Assembly: GCA_002385265.1 (NCBI GenBank)
Contig: DGDD01000213.1
Span: forward strand, 987 to 11,631
Length of the DNA: 10,645 bases
Origin: Chitinophagaceae bacterium UBA3961
GTDB lineage: Bacteria; Bacteroidota; Bacteroidia; Chitinophagales; Chitinophagaceae
Reading direction: 5' to 3'
This document shows positions 6,960-10,645 of the stretch, one piece after another. Every line of letters starts with the position of its first letter. Position 1 is the first letter of the stretch. The notes beneath the pieces are model-generated. The model was not told the DNA's origin. It did no database searches and saw only the letters and a program-made list of their open reading frames with translations. Made by a program: the position numbers and the translations under genes.

Positions 6960-6987
6960 TTGGTTTGGAGGGAGGTAATTAATTTTC
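6960..6987 (+). promoter_or_regulatory. Candidate promoter for the ECF sigma operon
   Basis: TTG (6960-6962), a 17-nt spacer and TAATTTTC (6980-6987) match the Bacteroidota TTG / TAnnTTTG pattern with one mismatch in the -7 element. It lies in the 160-bp gap after the VanZ-DinB gene and would give a leader of about 60 nt before the TTG start at 7053. The match is modest and could be chance. Confidence 0.33.
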
Positions 6988-7052
6988 TAAAAAAGCCATG
7001 TTCCTCTGTTACTTTTTCCATTGAACCTACACTATTCTGTAAACAACACCAA

Positions 7053-7547
7053 TTGAAACCGGATAAACAGCAATTTTTACAACTGATAAAAGAGCATGAA
7101 CTCTTGATTTTCAAGGTCTGCCGAATTTACGGGCATACCGATCATGAACGCCAAGACCTTTATCAGGAGATCATGATTCAACTTTGGAAGGGGTTTGAAA
7201 GCTTTCGAGGCGAAGCCAAATTTACTACTTGGATGTATCGAGTAGCGGTATATACAGCTATTTCGGGCATTCGAAAAACCAAAAATTCCAAAGTAGAGTA
7301 TAGAGATCCCACACAAATTCCGGAGCCCTCTTTTCATCCCGATGATGGAAAAGAAAGGGAACAACAACTGGCCGCTTTATACGATGCCATCAAAACACTC
7401 GATGAAATTAGTAAAGCCATTGTGATGTTGTATTTAGACGATAAGTCGTACCAAGAAATGGAAGAAATTCTCGGTATTAACGAAGCTCATTTACGCGTAA
7501 AGATGTCAAGAATAAAAGAACGATTAAAAAAACTTACAAAAAATTAA
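7053..7547 (+). CDS. ECF-type RNA polymerase sigma factor (164 aa, TTG start)
   Basis: This is a sigma-70 family extracytoplasmic-function sigma factor. Sigma region 2 covers residues about 10-78, with the DLYQEIMIQLWKGFESF helix (35-51) and the FTTWMYRVAVYTA segment (57-69) that contact core polymerase and melt the -10 region. Region 4 covers about 110-160, with the helix-turn-helix SYQEMEEILGINEAHLRVKM (132-151). Regions 1 and 3 are absent, as in this class. The frame is open from an ATG at 6879, but that start overlaps the previous gene and the first 58 codons are not sigma-like. Sigma homology begins at the TTG at 7053 (LKPDKQQFLQLIKEHE), so I chose that. The next gene, a membrane protein, starts 4 nt after the stop, so the two form an operon and probably a regulatory pair. 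Confidence 0.88.
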   Translation: MKPDKQQFLQLIKEHELLIFKVCRIYGHTDHERQDLYQEIMIQLWKGFESFRGEAKFTTWMYRVAVYTAISGIRKTKNSKVEYRDPTQIPEPSFHPDDGKEREQQLAALYDAIKTLDEISKAIVMLYLDDKSYQEMEEILGINEAHLRVKMSRIKERLKKLTKN

Positions 7548-7551
7548 AAAC

Positions 7552-8154
7552 ATGGAACTCGATATTTTTAAAAAAGAATGGAACAATCAAAGTTCTGAAG
7601 AATTAAAGCCTTCGAAAAATGAAGCGGAAGTTTTCCTTAACAATCAAAGCTATGGTCCTGTAGCTTCTTTGCGAACCAAATTTTTAAACCAGTTATTGAT
7701 TTTCCCGGTGGCAATGGTTGTATTGGGATACGATCTTTATGTAAAGCCGGAATTATGGAAGAGTGCAGAATTCGGGATTTTTGGCTTAGCGCTCCTTTTA
7801 TTAGGAGTTTATTTTGGAATCAATTTTCTAATTGTTGGAAAGCTACAGCAGTACAATGCTTCCGTAAAAGCTTCCATGCTACGCGATGTAAAGCGCATTG
7901 AAAACGGATTGATCTGGTTTCAAGTAGTGCACGCCGTTTTAATGATTGCAATGATGGTAGTAGTAGAGACAAGATTGGATGCAGTGATGAACCTTGAATT
8001 AAAAGACTGGTACCTAGTTCATCCGTTTTTACGTGGGCTAGCTTATGTTGGTATACTGGTATTAGTGCTTTATTTAGGTAGAAAGCGAATGCTTCGTACC
8101 TACGGAACGCACCTCAATTTTTTGAAAGCAGCCATTGAAAAGATGGAAGCTTAA
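7552..8154 (+). CDS. Four-helix membrane protein paired with the sigma factor (200 aa)
   Basis: I do not recognise a named family. The N-terminal 44 residues are polar and start MELDIFKKEWNNQ, a style common in small proteins encoded next to Bacteroidota ECF sigma factors. Four hydrophobic segments follow at about 45-64, 72-95, 120-139 and 161-177. A basic stretch lies between helices 2 and 3 (KASMLRDVKR), and a basic, helical C-tail ends the protein. An even number of helices puts both ends on the same side, probably the cytoplasm, where the N-terminus could hold the sigma factor. An anti-sigma or sensor role is inferred only from the 4-nt spacing and topology; no zinc-binding anti-sigma motif (HxxxCxxC) is present. 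Confidence 0.8.
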   Translation: MELDIFKKEWNNQSSEELKPSKNEAEVFLNNQSYGPVASLRTKFLNQLLIFPVAMVVLGYDLYVKPELWKSAEFGIFGLALLLLGVYFGINFLIVGKLQQYNASVKASMLRDVKRIENGLIWFQVVHAVLMIAMMVVVETRLDAVMNLELKDWYLVHPFLRGLAYVGILVLVLYLGRKRMLRTYGTHLNFLKAAIEKMEA

Positions 8155-8165
8155 GAAAAATGAGA

Positions 8166-8193
8166 GCAGGCTGAGCCCATTGGTTCAGTCTGC
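8166..8193. terminator. Hairpin between convergent genes, probable bidirectional terminator
   Basis: GCAGGCTGAGCC (8166-8177) and GGTTCAGTCTGC (8182-8193) form a 12-bp stem with two G-T pairs and a 4-nt loop. It sits 11 nt after the membrane protein stop and 2 nt beyond the stop of the minus-strand gene. On the minus strand it is followed by a T-rich stretch (TCTCATTTTTCTT), so it serves that gene best. On the plus strand no T-run follows. Confidence 0.65.
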
Positions 8194-8195
8194 CC

Positions 8196-10145
8196 TTACA
8201 AAGCTTTAATTGTTATATTTCCAATATAGGCACCAATAGCTGTTGCATTGTTTGTTTGATTCTTAAATTGAAAGTAATTGAATACTTGATCTGATCTCAA
8301 TTGACAATTATTGCACCCGCCTCCATAACCAAGCTTGAAATCGCCTGTTGTTGCTAGTTTGTTTCCGTTCACAAAGAGTTCAAGCCCCCCATTGATAATT
8401 TTCAACTCCACGTGAATTTTTCGTTTCCTATTGGTAAAGTTGAGTAGTGGTTTTTTGATAAAAGCACCTTCCAATCCATTTTCACTATTAACAGCAGGAC
8501 TGGTAGAAAGAGCCACTAATAATTCTCCGCTGTAATTATTGTTGTTATAATCCGATTCATCTCCTGCTGTAAACGACAAAAAATAGGTAAAGCCATTTCC
8601 GTTTTTCCGAGCGGTACCATCTTCATTCAATTCCCAACTACTTAATAGTAAATTCACTTTAGCACCTGTTCTTTCCGAGAAAGCATCTGTAGCAAGATCG
8701 AATTCAAAACTGAAATTTTTGGGTAATGGTTTCTTTACGCCAGTTGGAGTAATAGGGTTATTGTATCCCAATTTGATCCAGTTTCCAGCTAGGCCATTGA
8801 TCTGAGCAACACTATGATGTTCACCGTATGTTCTGAAATACCAATTGCGTGGTTTATTTCCCACCGTTGCATCACTCAAATCATCGCTAAACCAAGCCCC
8901 ATTTTTGGTAGTAGCACTCGGCAAACTTGATACTACTCCTTTCTTGTTTCTGTATGCATTCAATCGCTGGGTCAAATCTTCTTCATTTAGTGGACGGTAT
9001 TCCTTTCCTTTAACCTTAATGGTATCATAGAAATAATTATAAATGTAGTCATAGTTAATGTGCTCGGTCATGCTACGGTACATTTCATACAGTTGGTTAC
9101 CGTCTTCTTTGCGCTCATAAGGATACCAAGCTGCGATCCACTGCGGTATTGGAGACTGACATTTAATCATAGTTTCTTCTATCAGCTTGTAAACCGGAAA
9201 AATAGCATTCCGTTCTTTTTGGGAAGAGCTGATCTCAAAAGGATCCGTACCATTTGAAAAATCGCCTATGAAACTAGGTTGCATGTTTCGTAAAACTGCC
9301 GGTTCGGTTAAACGAGACTGGTATTTTTCCTTATACTTGAAAATGTTCTGTTTATAGCCTTCATATTCCTTCACTACATATTCGTAGGCCGACTCTCTTG
9401 ATTTTTGATCTGCCGCAGAAGATCCCGGCCACTGGGAGTCAATTCGATCTTTTCTATTTTTCAATTGCTTTTCGTAAGAGGCTGAAGCCATATCAAGGTA
9501 TTCGCCAATAGTAACAGGTAGAAAAGGAAGCCGGTTTTCAGGACCAATAAAAACAGCCTGTAATTCATTGCTCCGTGTGAAAAAGGTTTTACTGGCGGGT
9601 GCTTGTTTTAGTGCCAGATCTTTTCTTTTAGTAGGTTCCGATGTATAACCATCCGCTGGCCAGGTGAAATAATATGATTTAGATACTTCATTGAAATATT
9701 CAATAGGATAGGAGCCCGGGATCGCATTTGCTTGAATGCCAAATGGCGTATTCTCTTCTGAAATTGGCTTGAATTGCTTTTTTTCATCCAGCCACATTGG
9801 ATCAAAACTTACATTCCATACCATAAAATAGACCCCAAAAACATTCTTGAAGTTTTGTCGCCTGTAAGTTCCCAGTCCACCAACAGGTTGATACGACTTT
9901 TTCATCCAAGAAACTATTTGATCATCAATTGCTACGCGCTTTTTATAAACAGGGTCAGTACTAGGTTTTAGGAGATTGTCAAATCGTTGCGTAGTCCACC
10001 ATCCAACTACACTGTCTTGAATTCTTCGTTCATTATCAACTTGTGCAAAAGCGCTATCATTCGTACTCATTAGAATTAGTAGGTAAATACTAAGATGGAA
10101 TTTCTTAATGAAAGAGGAGTTGATGTAGTAGCGTATGGTGCGCAT
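8196..10145 (-). CDS. Secreted protein of unknown function with a concanavalin-A-like C-terminal region (649 aa)
   Basis: Residues 1-34 form a Sec signal peptide: basic start, hydrophobic core about 17-26, cleavage after AFA before Q35. I do not recognise residues 35-410. They are rich in Trp and Tyr, include a charged helical, possibly coiled-coil segment (about 220-280), and contain no catalytic motif I can name. Residues about 415-649 look like a beta-sandwich of concanavalin-A type: WFSDDLSDATVGNKPRNW, then GNWIKLGYN, LPKNFSFEFDLATD (474-487), and ELKIINGGLELFVNGNKL (580-597). That layout is seen in several Bacteroidota envelope proteins. A CNNC pair sits at 611-614. There is no lipobox and no T9SS tail (it ends TIKAL), so a periplasmic location is likely. 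The gene is divergent from the next secreted protein and convergent with the sigma operon. The ATG at 10145 is chosen because it begins the signal peptide. Confidence 0.82.
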   Translation of the reverse strand: MRTIRYYINSSFIKKFHLSIYLLILMSTNDSAFAQVDNERRIQDSVVGWWTTQRFDNLLKPSTDPVYKKRVAIDDQIVSWMKKSYQPVGGLGTYRRQNFKNVFGVYFMVWNVSFDPMWLDEKKQFKPISEENTPFGIQANAIPGSYPIEYFNEVSKSYYFTWPADGYTSEPTKRKDLALKQAPASKTFFTRSNELQAVFIGPENRLPFLPVTIGEYLDMASASYEKQLKNRKDRIDSQWPGSSAADQKSRESAYEYVVKEYEGYKQNIFKYKEKYQSRLTEPAVLRNMQPSFIGDFSNGTDPFEISSSQKERNAIFPVYKLIEETMIKCQSPIPQWIAAWYPYERKEDGNQLYEMYRSMTEHINYDYIYNYFYDTIKVKGKEYRPLNEEDLTQRLNAYRNKKGVVSSLPSATTKNGAWFSDDLSDATVGNKPRNWYFRTYGEHHSVAQINGLAGNWIKLGYNNPITPTGVKKPLPKNFSFEFDLATDAFSERTGAKVNLLLSSWELNEDGTARKNGNGFTYFLSFTAGDESDYNNNNYSGELLVALSTSPAVNSENGLEGAFIKKPLLNFTNRKRKIHVELKIINGGLELFVNGNKLATTGDFKLGYGGGCNNCQLRSDQVFNYFQFKNQTNNATAIGAYIGNITIKAL

Positions 10146-10192
10146 GAATGGTCTGATTTTAGAAGTGTCACTGTATCACCATCATCACATTA

Positions 10193-10227
10193 CAAATCTA
10201 AGTTACGGTGTCCATTTAATGCTTCAA
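10193..10227 (-). promoter_or_regulatory. Candidate promoter for the 649-aa secreted protein
   Basis: On the minus strand TAGATTTG (10200 down to 10193) is a perfect match to TAnnTTTG. A TTG (10227-10225) lies 24 nt upstream, one base longer than the usual 17-23 range. The predicted leader would be about 40 nt. Confidence 0.42.
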
Positions 10228-10277
10228 AATAAGTCTAGAGTGGCAAGTTGATTGCCTGAAGATTGGATTTTTTTCAA

Positions 10278-10307
10278 TTGAATAAAGATGCTCCTTTTTT
10301 CTCTTTG
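10278..10307 (+). promoter_or_regulatory. Candidate promoter for the secreted protein starting at 10502
   Basis: TTG (10278-10280), a 19-nt spacer and TCTCTTTG (10300-10307) fit the Bacteroidota pattern with one mismatch in the -7 element. It would leave a long leader of nearly 190 nt, so it may not be the main promoter. Confidence 0.3.
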
Positions 10308-10501
10308 TACAACCTGAAGCACTCATTTCTTCGATTTATAACCGGATAAAAGAACGGTAACATTATTTATTTATGGCTTAATTGTTAAGTGATTGAAAAC
10401 TAACACCGTAAATAGTGATTATTTTATCAATTAATGAATATTTGCATGTTCTTCCGAGCAAGGGCTTTAGAACCACACACTACAATTTAAATTAACAAGT
10501 A

Positions 10502-10645
10502 ATGAAAAAGACGTTTTTAGTAACGTCGTTTTCAAGGTATATCACTCTGAGTATACTGATAGTTTGCGCCAATACCAGTGCATACGCTCAGTCCGATTCC
10601 GGTGTGGTAGTTCCTGAATACGATCTTCATATGTATAAGCAAGAC
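10502..10645 (+). CDS. Secreted protein, N-terminal part only (48 codons, cut by window edge)
   Basis: The ATG at 10502 opens a frame that is still open at the window end. Residues 1-29 form a clear Sec signal peptide: MKK start, hydrophobic core ITLSILIVCA (14-23), and cleavage after AYA before Q30. The mature part visible, starting QSDSGVVVPEYDLHMYKQD, is too short to assign. The signal peptide resembles that of the divergent 649-aa protein only in the general A-x-A then Q ending. A 6-bp hairpin, GACGTT (10510-10515) with AACGTC (10522-10527), lies within the first codons. Family and function are unknown. Confidence 0.75.
   Translation, partial: MKKTFLVTSFSRYITLSILIVCANTSAYAQSDSGVVVPEYDLHMYKQD

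Larger units (their letters stand above)
10146..10501. promoter_or_regulatory. 356-bp divergent intergenic region between two secreted-protein genes
   Basis: I see no gene here. Candidate promoters for both directions are listed separately. The stretch 10308-10501 is AT-rich and has an AGTGATT pair (10388-10394 and 10414-10420, 26-bp period). Near the right-hand gene, AATATTTG (10437-10444) is one base off the -7 consensus but has no TTG at a suitable distance. Confidence 0.4.

Noticed and set aside
6879..7052. N-terminal extension of the ECF sigma factor from an ATG
   Set aside because: The start overlaps the end of the VanZ-DinB gene, the 58 residues are not sigma-like, and the stretch contains a plausible promoter.
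8845..9971. Several 60-65 aa plus-strand open frames opposite the 649-aa protein
   Set aside because: They are antisense shadows of a long, well-formed CDS with a signal peptide and carry no family signature.
10210..10215. Single GTCCAT in the divergent intergenic region, as a possible further site for the TCCAT-box regulator
   Set aside because: There is no second copy 21 bp away on either side, and a 6-bp match is expected by chance. The same applies to TCCATTG near 7017.

Overview
The window looks like a chromosomal stretch from a member of the Bacteroidota. The evidence is an AT-leaning base composition, a type IX secretion (T9SS) C-terminal sorting domain on one secreted protein, signal peptides ending in A-x-A followed by Q, an ECF sigma factor paired with a small membrane protein, and several candidate promoters of the TTG / TAnnTTTG type instead of -35/-10 elements. 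Start codons lack clear Shine-Dalgarno sequences, also as expected for this phylum. I cannot name the genus.

Layout. Bases 1-64 hold the 3' end of a tRNA (probably Leu) and a terminator. Bases 65-3593 carry a plus-strand set: an AhpD-like carboxymuconolactone decarboxylase family protein, a DUF1348 (NTF2/SnoaL-fold) protein, a possible 34-aa peptide, a FabF-type beta-ketoacyl-ACP synthase and an AraC-family regulator. Bases 3594-3899 are a non-coding region with direct and inverted repeats. Bases 3900-5834 encode a LamG-like T9SS-exported surface protein closed by a strong terminator. Bases 5966-6892 encode a VanZ-like plus DinB-like fusion. Bases 7053-8154 encode an ECF sigma factor and a four-helix membrane protein 4 nt downstream. 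A long unrecognised secreted protein with a concanavalin-A-like C-terminal part runs on the minus strand (8196-10145). It is convergent with the sigma operon and shares a hairpin with it. After a 356-bp divergent intergenic region, a second secreted protein starts at 10502 and leaves the window.

How the genes may work together. The most notable signal is regulatory. The AhpD-like gene and the DUF1348 gene are separated by a terminator, yet each has the same upstream architecture: two copies of a 13-bp box ending in TCCAT, exactly 21 bp apart, with the downstream copy exactly 22 nt from a TAnnTTTG-like -7 element. This is the geometry of tandem half-sites for an AraC-type activator, and an AraC-family gene lies about 2 kb downstream. 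A small co-regulated stress or detoxification regulon is a reasonable inference but is unproven. No mobile element, CRISPR array or rRNA was seen.
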